Assembly (NCBI GenBank): GCA_034422355.1
Contig: DAOUJS010000008.1
Span: 12,051-76,050 of the forward strand
Origin: CATOSP01 sp034422355
GTDB lineage: Bacteria; Chloroflexota; Dehalococcoidia; Lucifugimonadales; UBA3495
DNA length: 64,000 bases
Direction: 5' to 3'
The position numbers and the translations under genes were made by a program. The notes under the pieces were generated by a model that was given only the letters and a program-made list of their open reading frames with translations, was not told where the DNA came from and did no database searches. This document shows positions 8,411 to 17,383 of this stretch, piece after piece (the first letter of the stretch is position 1; each line of letters starts with the position of its first letter).

Positions 8411-9325
8411 ATGAGTCAGGAACGTTTAGTCGCGGAAGTCAGGGTTGCCGGACAGGGCATCCCCGGTTTGAGACCCAAGCGGACCGTCTGGCAGAATATC
8501 GGCAATTTTTTCCGGCGAAAGCCTCTGGGTGCATTTGGGGCTGTGGTTGCGGCCCTCCTGGTGACATTTGCGATATTTGCCCCTGTCATCGCACCTGGCG
8601 ACCCAATGTTGACAAGGTCCGACTTTGTCCGTATGTCGCCCAGCCCGGAGGCGTGGTTTGGGGGCGACAGCCTCGGCCGCGATGTGTACACCAGGGTCGT
8701 TTACGGCGCAAGGATCTCGCTGTATGTGGGAATTCTCTCCTCATTTTTCGGGGTCAGCATCGGCATGGTCATCGGTGTTGTCAGCGTCCATTTTGCAGGA
8801 TTGACCGACCTCTTTCTCCAGAGAATCGTGGATGCCATGATGGCCTTTCCGGCCCTTATCCTAGCCATCGCTATCATGGCCTCCCTCGGATCATCGGTCA
8901 ACAACGTGGTGATTGCGCTGAGCATCATATACATCCCGAGCACCGTGCGAATCTTGCGTTCCCAGGCTCTGGCCATTAAAGAGATGGACTACATCCTGGC
9001 GGCCCAGGCGGTGGGGGCAGGAAACTGGCGCATCATGTTCCGTCACATGGTCCCCAACCTCGCGGCCGTGTTGATCGTGATTTTCACCTTCCACCTGGGC
9101 GGCGCCATCATTGCCGAGGCATCTCTCAGCTTTCTGGGCGTAGGGTCTCCCCCGGATGTCCCAACCTGGGGAGGTATGCTGCGGGAGGGAGCCAACCAGA
9201 TAAGGATACAACCATACATGTGGCTGTTCCCTGGTGCCGCCATTGCCATAGTTGTCTTCGCCTGGAACTTGCTGGGAGATTCCCTCCGCGACGTGCTGGA
9301 CCCCCGGCTCCGGGGCTCAGAGTAA
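8411..9325 (+). CDS. ABC transporter permease, DppC/OppC type
   Basis: A 304-residue permease with the N-terminal OppC segment (NIGNFFRRKPLGAFGAVVAAL) and the usual GGDSLGRDVYTRVVYGARIS motif near residues 82-100, then five further helices with the EAA-type loop DYILAAQAVGAGNWRI. GGAGGGG precedes the ATG, and only 25 bases separate it from the first permease. No ATP-binding subunit gene follows in the operon, so the ATPases must be encoded elsewhere or shared. Confidence 0.92.
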   Translation: MSQERLVAEVRVAGQGIPGLRPKRTVWQNIGNFFRRKPLGAFGAVVAALLVTFAIFAPVIAPGDPMLTRSDFVRMSPSPEAWFGGDSLGRDVYTRVVYGARISLYVGILSSFFGVSIGMVIGVVSVHFAGLTDLFLQRIVDAMMAFPALILAIAIMASLGSSVNNVVIALSIIYIPSTVRILRSQALAIKEMDYILAAQAVGAGNWRIMFRHMVPNLAAVLIVIFTFHLGGAIIAEASLSFLGVGSPPDVPTWGGMLREGANQIRIQPYMWLFPGAAIAIVVFAWNLLGDSLRDVLDPRLRGSE

Positions 9326-9525
9326 GACATACCTCGACAAAACTGCATCCACTTCGTCCTTTAATCCCCACGCCTTCCCCACCGACGGGAATGTTCTACC
9401 CCCTTGCACAAAATAGGTCCAGTCCCCACCGTGTTGCCTCCCTGCACCTCACGGGTTAGGATGTTGACCTACTCTCGGTCACGCTCACCATCCACTACCC
9501 CCGCATGGGGAGGAGGCAGGCAGCC

Positions 9526-10326
9526 ATGCGCATTGATGTCCACACCCACATCTGGCCTGACCGGATCGCCGGCGCGGTGCTCGACTCAATGGTCCGCGAC
9601 ATGGGCCTGGATGCCGTGGGAGTTAACACCGTCGAGGGAGTCAAGGCCCACATGCGCCAGTCCGGCGTCGACAAGTCCGTCGTCCTTGGAGTGGTGGAGA
9701 GGCCCGACCAGGTGAAACGGGCCAACGATTGGCTCATAAGCATCCAGGACGACATGCTGGTGCCATTCGGGGCGATCCACCCGGAGCTTGAAGACAAGGC
9801 CGACGAGGTGCGCCGCCTGCGCGAGAACGGCATCAAGGGCATCAAGCTGCACCCGGTGATGAACAGCTTCTACGCCGACGACCCCAAGATGTTCCCGGTG
9901 TACGAGGAACTGGGTGACGACATGACCCTGGAAATACACTCTGGCCGCTTCCCCAACGACAGCCCCGACGACCCTCTCTACGCCGCGCCGGAGCGGATTA
10001 TGAACATCGTCCGCCGGTTCCCTCGGCTGAAGATAATCGCCCTGCACCTGGGCGGCATGTACATGCTGGACGAGGCGGAACGGGTCCTGCTGGGCCAGGA
10101 GAACGTGCTGGTGGACACTACTTGGCCCCCCTCGCTGCGGGAGGTAGCAGCCGAGACCCTGACCGCCATCTTCAACAAGCACGGCTCCCACAAGGTCTGC
10201 TTCGGCACCGACTTTCCCCTGGCCAGCCAGGTAACCGACTCGGACTACATCCTCGGCCTCCCCTTCTCCGACGCCGAGAAAGAGGGCATCCTGGGCGAGA
10301 ACGCGCGGGCGCTGATCGGGCTGTAA
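9526..10326 (+). CDS. Amidohydrolase, metal-dependent TIM-barrel hydrolase
   Basis: The 266-residue product starts MRIDVHTHIWPDR, giving the H-x-H metal ligands of amidohydrolase family 2 on the first strand. Later conserved points are KGIKLHPV (about residue 110), LHLGG (about residue 176) and the final-strand aspartate in CFGTDFPL near residue 226. The family contains decarboxylases and hydrolases of small carboxylates, so the substrate is open. AGGAGG lies 9 bases before ATG 9526; an upstream ATG at 9505 lacks such a site. It follows the ABC operon and may act on the imported compound. Confidence 0.85.
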   Translation: MRIDVHTHIWPDRIAGAVLDSMVRDMGLDAVGVNTVEGVKAHMRQSGVDKSVVLGVVERPDQVKRANDWLISIQDDMLVPFGAIHPELEDKADEVRRLRENGIKGIKLHPVMNSFYADDPKMFPVYEELGDDMTLEIHSGRFPNDSPDDPLYAAPERIMNIVRRFPRLKIIALHLGGMYMLDEAERVLLGQENVLVDTTWPPSLREVAAETLTAIFNKHGSHKVCFGTDFPLASQVTDSDYILGLPFSDAEKEGILGENARALIGL

Positions 10327-10368
10327 ACGATGCAAGAATACTGCCGCGACCGCGCAAAGGGATAGGCT

Positions 10369-11589
10369 ATGGAAGGCAAAAGGTTCATAGAGTCAATTCG
10401 CCTGGACAACATACTCTCCTATGGCCCGAACAGTACCCCCTTTCCCTTGGAACCTTTGAACGTTCTCATCGGGCCGAATGCTTCCGGTAAGTCCAACCTG
10501 ATAGAAGCACTGTCCCTCTTGGCGGCAGCACCCCGGGACCTTCAGGCCCCAATTGGGTGGGGTGGAGGTACCCATGCCTGGCTTTGGAAGGGCACTGCGG
10601 GAACCCAAGTAGCGACTATAGAATCAACTATTAGATTACCAGGTCCGCCTACGGTTCCGGGCATTCCGCTCAGCTATTCTCTATCTTTCACCGAGGTCGG
10701 TTGGCGTTTCGCACTGGTGGACGAAGTAGTGGAACGCAGGAGTCAACAAGACGCACCTCTTATTCCTCCATACCTCTATTACCGCTACCGCTTCCAAGGA
10801 GGACTACCGATCATCGACGTCGCCGCCCCCACGGAAGGAAATAGATACCAAAGACAGCTTCAATGGGATGACGTGAAGCCGGATCAGTCGATTCTGTCGC
10901 AACGTCGGGATTCATACACCTTCCCTGAATTGACCTACTTATCAGGGATATTCGAGAGGATGCACTTCTATCGTGACTGGAATATGGGACGGTTCGCGCC
11001 CTTCCGTTTTCCGCAGAGACCCGACTTGCCACAGGATTATCTGCTGCCGGACGCCTCGAATCTCGCCGTACTGTTAAGCAACCTGTTGAACCAACCCGCT
11101 GTTAAAGAGCGGATACTTGAGCTCATGAGGGACTTTTACCCCACGTTCAGGGACGTTACCGCCACCGTAGGGAGCGGCACTGTACAGATATTTTTCCATG
11201 AAAAGGGCTTGGTAGATGCGGTGCCAGCTCCGCGCCTGTCTGACGGCAGCCTTCGCTATCTCTGCCTACTAGCTGTGCTCTGCCATCCCAACCCACCACC
11301 GGTCATCTGTATTGAGGAACCAGAACTCGGCCTGCACCCGGACATAATTCCCAAGGTGGCTGAGTTGTTGGTAGAAGTATCGTCCCGGAGCCAGATATTT
11401 GTTACCACCCACTCAGACGTCCTGGTCGATGCCCTCACCGAGACGCCGGAGGCGGTCATCGTCTGCGAAAAGCCTGACGGGGCTACCCAATTGAGCCGCC
11501 TGGACCCTGAGAAGCTGTCCCACTGGCTGGAGAAGTACCGGCTCGGAGAACTGTGGTCGAGGGGACAGCTAGGGGGAAACCGATGGTGA
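10369..11589 (+). CDS. SMC/OLD-like AAA ATPase of a two-gene module
   Basis: A 406-residue ABC-type ATPase with Walker A IGPNASGKSN near residue 34, an ABC-like signature region LSDGSLRYLCLL near residue 290, Walker B VICIEEPELGLHPD near residue 318 and a His switch TTHSD near residue 345. This AAA_21/AAA_15 architecture is shared with the ATPases of OLD, Septu and PARIS-type defence systems. Its stop codon overlaps the start of the next gene (ATGGTGA), implying coupled translation with the DUF4276-like partner. Base composition is somewhat lower in GC than the metabolic neighbours, consistent with transfer. Confidence 0.82.
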   Translation: MEGKRFIESIRLDNILSYGPNSTPFPLEPLNVLIGPNASGKSNLIEALSLLAAAPRDLQAPIGWGGGTHAWLWKGTAGTQVATIESTIRLPGPPTVPGIPLSYSLSFTEVGWRFALVDEVVERRSQQDAPLIPPYLYYRYRFQGGLPIIDVAAPTEGNRYQRQLQWDDVKPDQSILSQRRDSYTFPELTYLSGIFERMHFYRDWNMGRFAPFRFPQRPDLPQDYLLPDASNLAVLLSNLLNQPAVKERILELMRDFYPTFRDVTATVGSGTVQIFFHEKGLVDAVPAPRLSDGSLRYLCLLAVLCHPNPPPVICIEEPELGLHPDIIPKVAELLVEVSSRSQIFVTTHSDVLVDALTETPEAVIVCEKPDGATQLSRLDPEKLSHWLEKYRLGELWSRGQLGGNRW

Positions 11590-12179
11590 GCATTCAAGTG
11601 TTCGTGGAAGGTGGAGGCAACACAAGGGCACTGAACACGGCTTGCCGAACAGGCTTCAGAAAATTTCTCGAGAATGCAGGGCTGGCTGGGAATATGCCCA
11701 CTATCGTTCCGTGCGGCAGTCGCGGGAACGCTTACAACGATTTCAGGACGGCACAAGCCGCCGGTGAAGCAGCCATGCTCCTGGTAGACGCCGAGAGTCC
11801 GGTAACGGCGTCAGACCCCTGGCAACACCTAAATTCCACCGACAACTGGGGCCGTCCTGCTGCCGCCACCGACAATCAATGCCATCTAATGGTGCAGGTC
11901 ATGGAGTCCTGGTTCTTGGCCGACAGAGCCAGCCTGGCATCATTCTACGGCCAGGGCTTCCGAGCCCAAGACCTCCCGCAGAACTCAAACATTGAAGATG
12001 TGTCCAAGCCGGACACTCTTAACGGGCTCGCTCAAGCCACCAGGGGTACCAGAAAGGGCAGCTACAAGAAGGGCGTGGACAGTTTCCAGATCCTGGAAAA
12101 GCTGGACCCGGTTAAGGTAAGGACCGCATCGGACTACGCCGACAGGTTCATACAAGCGCTGTCCTCCCCCACACCCTGA
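11583..12179 (+). CDS. DUF4276-like protein, partner of the AAA ATPase
   Basis: A 198-residue protein that starts at the ATG overlapping the ATPase stop codon; an ATG at 11553 is in the same frame but inside the ATPase gene. Key segments are FVEGGGNTRALN at the N terminus, AAMLLVDAESPV near residue 65 and VQVMESWFLADR near residue 105. An N-terminal glutamate followed by a D-x-E turn after a hydrophobic strand is compatible with a TOPRIM-like nuclease fold; that assignment is an inference. DUF4276 genes commonly sit beside AAA ATPases. Confidence 0.75.
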   Translation: MVSIQVFVEGGGNTRALNTACRTGFRKFLENAGLAGNMPTIVPCGSRGNAYNDFRTAQAAGEAAMLLVDAESPVTASDPWQHLNSTDNWGRPAAATDNQCHLMVQVMESWFLADRASLASFYGQGFRAQDLPQNSNIEDVSKPDTLNGLAQATRGTRKGSYKKGVDSFQILEKLDPVKVRTASDYADRFIQALSSPTP

Positions 12180-12185
12180 CGGCGG

Positions 12186-12968
12186 CTACAGCCCTGCCGC
12201 TTCCGCGGCCTTCCGCATGTCCCCCAGGTATGTGGCGCTGGAGGAGTGGATCAGGCGGCTGACGCTGCCGTGAAAGTACTGGACGCCCATGTCCAGGAAC
12301 TTGGGAACGTAGGCGTCGGGGCAACTGCAACCGGCGACCTTGCCCGCCTCCCGGATCACCGTAATCCCGCGTTCCATCATGGCCTGCACTTCCGGGTGGG
12401 TCTGCTGCCCGGCGTAACCCATCGACGCCGACAGGTCTCCTGAACCGATGAAGAACACGTCCACCCCGTCCACGGCGACCATCTCCTCCAGGTTCTCGAT
12501 GGCCTCTGCCTCCTCGATCATCAGGCAGACCAGAGTGTTGCGGTTGGCGTCTTCCACGTACTCGGCGGTGTTACCGGCGAAACCGTACTCCCCCGGGCGG
12601 CCGCCGCTGAACACGCCCCGGTGACCCTGCAATGGGTACTTCACCGCATCCACCGCGGCGCGGGCCTCATCGGCTGTGTTCACGTGGGGAATCTGCACTC
12701 CCCACGCGCCCCGGTCCAGGAAAGGCGCGATGATCTCCGGCTTGTTGCTCACCGGGCGCACAATGGGGGCCATTCCGGTAAGTTCGGCGGCGCGTATCAT
12801 ATCCTCGGAGTTCTCGACCGTGACCGAGCCATGCTCGTTGTCGATCAGAATCCAGTCATACCCCAGATGCCCCAGCATCTCGACCATCGGCGCAGACGGG
12901 AAGGTGAGCATAACCCCGAAGGCCGCCTTCCCATCCTGTAGCTTCTGCTTCAGCGTGTTCTCTCGCAT
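12186..12968 (-). CDS. HpcH/HpaI-type aldolase (2-oxo acid aldolase)
   Basis: A 260-residue class II aldolase of the HpcH/HpaI family that cleaves 2-keto-3-deoxy acids to pyruvate plus an aldehyde. Characteristic parts are DWILIDNEHGSV near residue 38, IVRPVSNKPE, GAWGVQIPHVNTADEA and MIEEAEAIENLEEM, holding the metal-binding Glu and Asp residues. I chose the ATG at 12968 because GGAG lies 6 bases upstream; the ATG at 12986 has none. The gene converges with the DUF4276-like gene and lies next to an LLM oxidoreductase. Confidence 0.9.
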   Translation of the reverse strand: MRENTLKQKLQDGKAAFGVMLTFPSAPMVEMLGHLGYDWILIDNEHGSVTVENSEDMIRAAELTGMAPIVRPVSNKPEIIAPFLDRGAWGVQIPHVNTADEARAAVDAVKYPLQGHRGVFSGGRPGEYGFAGNTAEYVEDANRNTLVCLMIEEAEAIENLEEMVAVDGVDVFFIGSGDLSASMGYAGQQTHPEVQAMMERGITVIREAGKVAGCSCPDAYVPKFLDMGVQYFHGSVSRLIHSSSATYLGDMRKAAEAAGL

Positions 12969-13046
12969 AAGACGCTCCATACCCATTTGTTGGACGTTAG
13001 GGAGTCCCCGGAAAACCGGCAGGCTCCGGCCTCTGACTGCTTGTCG

Positions 13047-13892
13047 CTACTGGATAAACCTGGCGCATTCGTCAATGACCGGCACCACCTCGTCTCTCTC
13101 GGCGGAGGGCAGTCCGAAGACCAGCCGGTCCACGCCAGCGGCTTCCATGGTGCGGATGAACCCCTCGTCCCGCGGCGTGCCGAATATGGACACCGAGATG
13201 GACGCCGGGTCTCTGCCCGCTTCCTCGGCCTGGCGTCGCAGCAACGCAATCTTCTCCGGCAGGCTCGGCCCCTGGGAGGCCCTGCCGCCGATGGGCATCC
13301 AGCCGTCGGCGTACTCGATCACCCGGTCGAAGGTGGTAGGGCCGTCGCCGCCCATGATGACGGGCGGATGGGGCTGCTGGACCGGCTTGGGCCAGGCCCA
13401 CATCTTGTCGAAGTCCACAAACTCGCCGTGGAACTCGGGCTCGTCCTTGGTCCAGATTTCCTTCATGGCCAGCACCCGCTCCCGCATCAGCCGCCAGCGT
13501 CGCCGGAACCGGGTGCCGTGGTTGGCCATCTCCTCGGCGTTCCAGCCGCCGCCGATGCCGAACAGGAACCGCCCGTTGGAGAGCCGGTCCACGCTGGCGA
13601 CCTCCTTGGCGGTGGTGATGGGATCGCGTTCCACCAGCAAGCAGATGCCGGTGCCCAGCTTCAGGTTGGTGGTGGCTCCCGCGGCGGCGGTCAGGGCGAC
13701 GAAGGGGTCGTAGGTATGCCAGTAGTCGCGGGGAAGATCGGCCCCGCCGGGCCAGGGACTCCGGCGGTCGGCCGGGATGTGGGTATGCTCCGGTACCCAC
13801 ATCGACTCGAACCCCCGGTCTTCCAGCAACCGGGCCAAATCGTCGGGCCGTATGGAATAATCGGTGGAGAACATTGAAGCTCCAAACTGCAT
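13047..13892 (-). CDS. LLM-class F420/flavin-dependent oxidoreductase
   Basis: A 281-residue luciferase-like TIM-barrel protein. Visible family features are GFESMWVPEHTHIP (residues 27-40), KLGTGICLLVERDPITTAKEVA, LSNGRFLFGIGGGWNAEE (residues 105-122), and PVIMGGDGPTTFDRV. Such enzymes use F420 or FMN to oxidise or reduce small organic compounds. An AGGGAGG site lies before the ATG. It is one of three LLM genes in the window; the substrate is unknown. Confidence 0.88.
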   Translation of the reverse strand: MQFGASMFSTDYSIRPDDLARLLEDRGFESMWVPEHTHIPADRRSPWPGGADLPRDYWHTYDPFVALTAAAGATTNLKLGTGICLLVERDPITTAKEVASVDRLSNGRFLFGIGGGWNAEEMANHGTRFRRRWRLMRERVLAMKEIWTKDEPEFHGEFVDFDKMWAWPKPVQQPHPPVIMGGDGPTTFDRVIEYADGWMPIGGRASQGPSLPEKIALLRRQAEEAGRDPASISVSIFGTPRDEGFIRTMEAAGVDRLVFGLPSAERDEVVPVIDECARFIQ

Positions 13893-14261
13893 GGGGACCT
13901 CCCTAATGTTGTTCTGATAGTGTGTGAGGACAGGAATCGGTCATTCCGCGTCGCCGTGGACGACTGCCTGATATATGGGTTGGGTGATGTTTGTCAACTT
14001 TTCCTTGCCCTGTTCCCATTCGGCAAGGAAGTCTGCCAGGAACTTAACTTCGATGCCCCCATCATCATTGCACAGTCCTCTCCGTGGGGCTGGCCGCCGT
14101 GACCGGAAGTTGAGCCGACACTGCGCCTAATTGCTCCAAGGCCGCTCCAAATGTGCGAGTAAACGGCATCTCGGTGACACCTTCAAGACCTTAGTCTCAA
14201 TAGCCAAGCGTGATTGGGGGCTTTATGAGACTTAACTGGACCTAATGGGACAATAAAATGG
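13893..14261. other. Intergenic region before tRNA-Ser, with a gene remnant
   Basis: No complete gene is visible. On the minus strand a protein-like stretch ends with TGA at 13943-13941 and reads FLADFLAEWEQGK then LTNITQPIYQAV, but it has no usable start codon and is preceded by a stop, so it is probably a remnant. A 60-codon plus-strand frame (13920-14102) is its mirror and looks spurious. Confidence 0.4.
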
Positions 14262-14347
14262 CGGAGAGAGTGGGATTCGAACCCACGATACCCAAGGGGT
14301 ATACCGGTTTTCGAGACCGGCGCTTTCGTCCGCTCAGCCATCTCTCC
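14262..14347 (-). tRNA. tRNA-Ser (anticodon CGA)
   Basis: On the minus strand an 86-base cloverleaf is complete: acceptor stem GGAGAGA paired with TCTCTCC and discriminator G, a D-arm starting TGGCTGAGC, anticodon stem CCGGT/ACCGG around the loop CTCGAAA (anticodon CGA, codon UCG), a long variable arm (ATACCCTTGGGTAT) as in class II tRNAs, and a TpsiC arm GTGGGTTCGAATCCCAC. The CCA end is not encoded. It lies between the LLM gene and the ABC-F gene, all on the minus strand. Confidence 0.97.
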
Positions 14348-14438
14348 GCGTAGCTAAATTGGGGGACTTTCGTGAGTTTTCAGGCCATACCGGCAATAAA
14401 ACTGTAAACGGCGCCCCCAGAGGCTGTCAACGGTCGGC

Positions 14439-16481
14439 CTAACCGGGATTCAGCGCCTCCAACTGGCTGTCGATATTCTCCGCCTCCAGCGACAGCCGCT
14501 CCCACTCATCCCAAAGAGACTCCGCCTCACTCTTGAGCGTGGCGTAATGCTCGCTTGCGGACACCACCTCATCGGGGTTGTCAAATTGGTCCGGGCTGGA
14601 GAACATGGCCTCCAACTCCGCAATGCGCTCCTCACGGTCCGACAGGGACACGTTTATCTCCTCTATCCGCATTGCCAGCTTGCGGGACTCCCTGGCAAGC
14701 ATCCGGCGTTGTTCCTCTTCAGGCGTCAACGGCCTCCCGGAGCGTCTCCTGGCAGGTCCCTGCCTCTTGGGAACGTCGCCCCGGACCGCAATACCGGCCG
14801 GCGCGTGCGCGTGGGCCCCGTCCCTCGATGGCGCGGCGGACGCCCCGTTGGTCTCTGGCTTCGCGGCCCCGTTACGGTTCTCCTCCTGCTTCTGGTCAAG
14901 GTATGTGTCGTAGTCGCCGGGAAAGACCCTGGGCCTTCCGCCCTCAATCTCGACTATCTTGTTGGCAACCTGCCGGATGAGCGTCCGGTCATGGGTTATC
15001 AGGCAAATCGTGCCGTGATAGTCGCCAAGCGCGTCTGCCAGTATCTCCCGTGATGTGATATCCAGGTGGTTGGTCGGCTCATCCATCAGGAGCAGATTGC
15101 TCGGCTGGAGCAGCAGCTTGGCCAGCGCCACCCGCGCCTTCTCTCCGCCGGACAGCACCGATACCGGCTTGTGGATATCGTCTCCGCTGAACAGGAACCC
15201 GCCCAGTGTGGTGCGCAGGTTCTGGTCTGATTCCGATGGCGCGGCCTGTTGCAGTTCCTGGATGATTGTGTTGTCCGGGTTCAGCAGTTCCAGCACGTGC
15301 TGGGCGTAGTAGGCCATCACCACGTTGTGGCCGGTTTTCCTTTCACCTGCATCAATGGGAAGGACGCCCGCCAGCATCTTCAGCATAGTGCTCTTGCCCG
15401 CGCCGTTCGGCCCCACCAGGGCAACCCGGTCGCCCCTCGAAAGCTCGAAGTCCATCCCCCGGTACACCGGGTTATCGCCGTAGGACTTGCTCACGTTGGA
15501 CAGCCATATAACCCTGGAACCGGCCCGGGGAGGTTCCGGGAACGAGTACCGGACCTTCCTGGTCGCCCTTGGCAGCTCGATGATCTGCACTTTCTCAAGC
15601 TGCTTCAACCGGCTTTGCACCTGGCTGGCCTTCCGCGCCTTGTAGCGAAAACGCTCCACAAAGCGCATCTGCCTCTGCATCTCCCGTTCCTGCCTGGCCG
15701 CGGCCGCCTGCTTGATCTCCAGCGCCCGCTCCCGCGCTGCGAGGTACTCGTCATAGTTGCCTCGATGGAGCGCCGCCCCGTCCGGCTCGATGGCGAGAAT
15801 CCTCGTCGCCACCTGGTTCAGAAACGCCCGGTCATGGGATGTAACAAGCACCCCGCCCCGGAAAGAGGCCAGGTACTTTTCAAACCACAGGTTCGCCTCC
15901 AAGTCAAGGTGATTGGTCGGCTCGTCCAATAACAGCAGGTCGGGCTTCATAAACAGCAGTCTGGCCAGGGCTGCCCGCATCACCCAGCCGCCGCTGAACT
16001 CCCGCATAGGCCGGAGAAACTCGCTCTCCTTGAATCCCAGACCCGACAGAATGGCCTTGGCCTCGTGCTCCCGGTCCCCTCCCCCCGCTGCTTCCAGCGC
16101 TGCGTCAAGCTGGCCCAGGTGTTCCATCAGGGCAGTCTGTTTCCCGAAGTCCGTCTCCGACGACAGTGCCTGCTGCGTAGCGGCAATTCTGTCCCCCAGG
16201 GCAACCGCCTCCGAGTTGGCGTCCAGCACCTCCCGCAGCAGCGGCTTGTCCGTGAATGCCGCCAGGTCTTGCTTGAGATAGCCTATGGAGACGTTCCGTC
16301 GCGTGGAGAGACTGCCGGTATCCGGAAACGTCTCCCCGGCCAGGATGTCCATGAGCGTGGTCTTCCCCGAACCGTTCGCGCCTATCAGGGCAATCCTGTC
16401 TCCGGCGGTCACGCTGAAGGTGAGGCCACTGAACAGGGTCCTGTCCGAGTAGCCCTTACTGATGTCCGATGCAAATAGCAA
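14439..16481 (-). CDS. ABC-F family ATPase (Uup/YdiF type)
   Basis: A 680-residue soluble protein with two ABC domains and no membrane segment. Domain 1 has GANGSGKT near residue 34, FSGGWVMRAALA near residue 165 and LLLLDEPTNHLD near residue 182. Domain 2 has GPNGAGKS near residue 360, LSGGEKARVALA and LLLMDEPTNHLD. The interdomain linker with repeated Arg/Gln (about 250-310) and a C-terminal coiled coil (about 600-680) match ABC-F translation factors that act on ribosomes or DNA junctions. The start is TTG, the only sensible one. Confidence 0.93.
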   Translation of the reverse strand: MLFASDISKGYSDRTLFSGLTFSVTAGDRIALIGANGSGKTTLMDILAGETFPDTGSLSTRRNVSIGYLKQDLAAFTDKPLLREVLDANSEAVALGDRIAATQQALSSETDFGKQTALMEHLGQLDAALEAAGGGDREHEAKAILSGLGFKESEFLRPMREFSGGWVMRAALARLLFMKPDLLLLDEPTNHLDLEANLWFEKYLASFRGGVLVTSHDRAFLNQVATRILAIEPDGAALHRGNYDEYLAARERALEIKQAAAARQEREMQRQMRFVERFRYKARKASQVQSRLKQLEKVQIIELPRATRKVRYSFPEPPRAGSRVIWLSNVSKSYGDNPVYRGMDFELSRGDRVALVGPNGAGKSTMLKMLAGVLPIDAGERKTGHNVVMAYYAQHVLELLNPDNTIIQELQQAAPSESDQNLRTTLGGFLFSGDDIHKPVSVLSGGEKARVALAKLLLQPSNLLLMDEPTNHLDITSREILADALGDYHGTICLITHDRTLIRQVANKIVEIEGGRPRVFPGDYDTYLDQKQEENRNGAAKPETNGASAAPSRDGAHAHAPAGIAVRGDVPKRQGPARRRSGRPLTPEEEQRRMLARESRKLAMRIEEINVSLSDREERIAELEAMFSSPDQFDNPDEVVSASEHYATLKSEAESLWDEWERLSLEAENIDSQLEALNPG

Positions 16482-16509
16482 TTCTTTCCGCCCAACTACC
16501 GATTATATC

Positions 16510-16695
16510 TCACCGGACAACACTGTTGAGGTACGCGACCTCATAATTCGAGAATTGCGAAGCTCCCTGCATTGTATCCAGCGGAGTCTGTAGTTCGTTT
16601 GCTGGGTTGAGCCATATCTCATGGGAACCGCTGGCCTGCCGGTCGAATCTACAGCCAAGCCGTTCCAGCTTCCTGCGCAGTTCGCGGTAGGTCAC
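16510..16695 (-). CDS. hicA: HicA-like mRNA interferase, C terminus frameshifted
   Basis: A 61-residue HicA toxin-like protein with the catalytic histidine in ASGSHEIWLNPAN near residues 21-33. Its C terminus (DTMQGASQFSNYEVAYLN) does not fit the family, where the fold ends in a GTLRxIL helix. In another frame of the same DNA the residues GYNAGSFAILEL followed by a stop appear, which resemble that ending, so an indel near 16580 has probably shifted the frame. The toxin may be inactive. It overlaps hicB by 4 bases. Confidence 0.72.
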   Translation of the reverse strand: MTYRELRRKLERLGCRFDRQASGSHEIWLNPANELQTPLDTMQGASQFSNYEVAYLNSVVR

Positions 16696-16937
16696 GCTGC
16701 CACCGTTAAGCTCCCCCTGCCAGTCTGCTGTGGGACTACTTCTTCCGGCAGGGGTATTCCCCGCTCTTTCCGCGACCGGATCAGGGCCTTGGCCACCGCC
16801 CGAAGTTCATCCAGAGTCTCTTCGGGCGTATCCCCCCAGGCCATGCAGCCCTGAAGCGCCGGTACCTCTGCCAGGTACATCCAGCCCTCGCTTTCATTGG
16901 GCTCGTGGATCACGTAGTCCAGTTGGTAGATTTCCAT
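16692..16937 (-). CDS. hicB: HicB-like antitoxin
   Basis: An 81-residue HicB-type protein with the partial RNase H-like fold: a first strand YQLDYVIHEPNESEGWMYLAEVPALQG and a helix TPEETLDELRAVAKALI (about residues 37-53), shorter after the helix than HicB proteins with an extra DNA-binding domain. GGAGAAGAAGAG precedes the ATG. The antitoxin-first order with a 4-base overlap to hicA is one of the two usual arrangements and allows translational coupling. Confidence 0.85.
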   Translation of the reverse strand: MEIYQLDYVIHEPNESEGWMYLAEVPALQGCMAWGDTPEETLDELRAVAKALIRSRKERGIPLPEEVVPQQTGRGSLTVAA

Positions 16938-17383
16938 CTCTTCTTCTCCGGTTCGAGGCGATGGTTAATCCTGAAATTTCTTCCATTTTCCCCCGCCGTC
17001 CGATTTCGGTCAAAGGACATACCATCCTCAGCCGATCTCTCCTCGTTGGAGTTTCGCAACTCTCCCTACATAGTGGCAGCGTGCAATTCAGAGCCAGCCC
17101 CCGCCTCCATCGGGGATGGTTTCATCCCCAGGCCGCTCACTGGACATCACGCTACGGACACTTTCCCCCTTTCCAACCCCGTATGCCATTCCCTATCATA
17201 TCTTGTAACTGTTAGTCTCCGTCTGAAACGGGACGCTGCCCCTCATGGTTTCATGGGTTGCAACCCACCCGCGCCAGCGGCTATTCTGCCAGCCGGACGG
17301 ATTCCAGTGTTCACCCGGCTGACATAGCCGGTGGCAGAAACACCGGGGCAGGTCAGAAGCCCTTCCATGAAAGGAGATTGAAC
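16938..17383. other. Intergenic region without recognisable gene
   Basis: The stretch between the divergent hicB and SDR genes holds several overlapping short frames on the plus strand (such as 16905-17327) with no domain and no ribosome binding site. I see no clear promoter or repeat in it. An AAGGAG site at its right edge serves the SDR gene. Confidence 0.5.

Noticed and set aside
13941..14110. Protein-like minus-strand stretch ending in VVHGDAE
   Set aside because: No ATG/GTG/TTG start in frame and a stop just upstream, so it is a remnant or chance frame; mentioned only as gap content.
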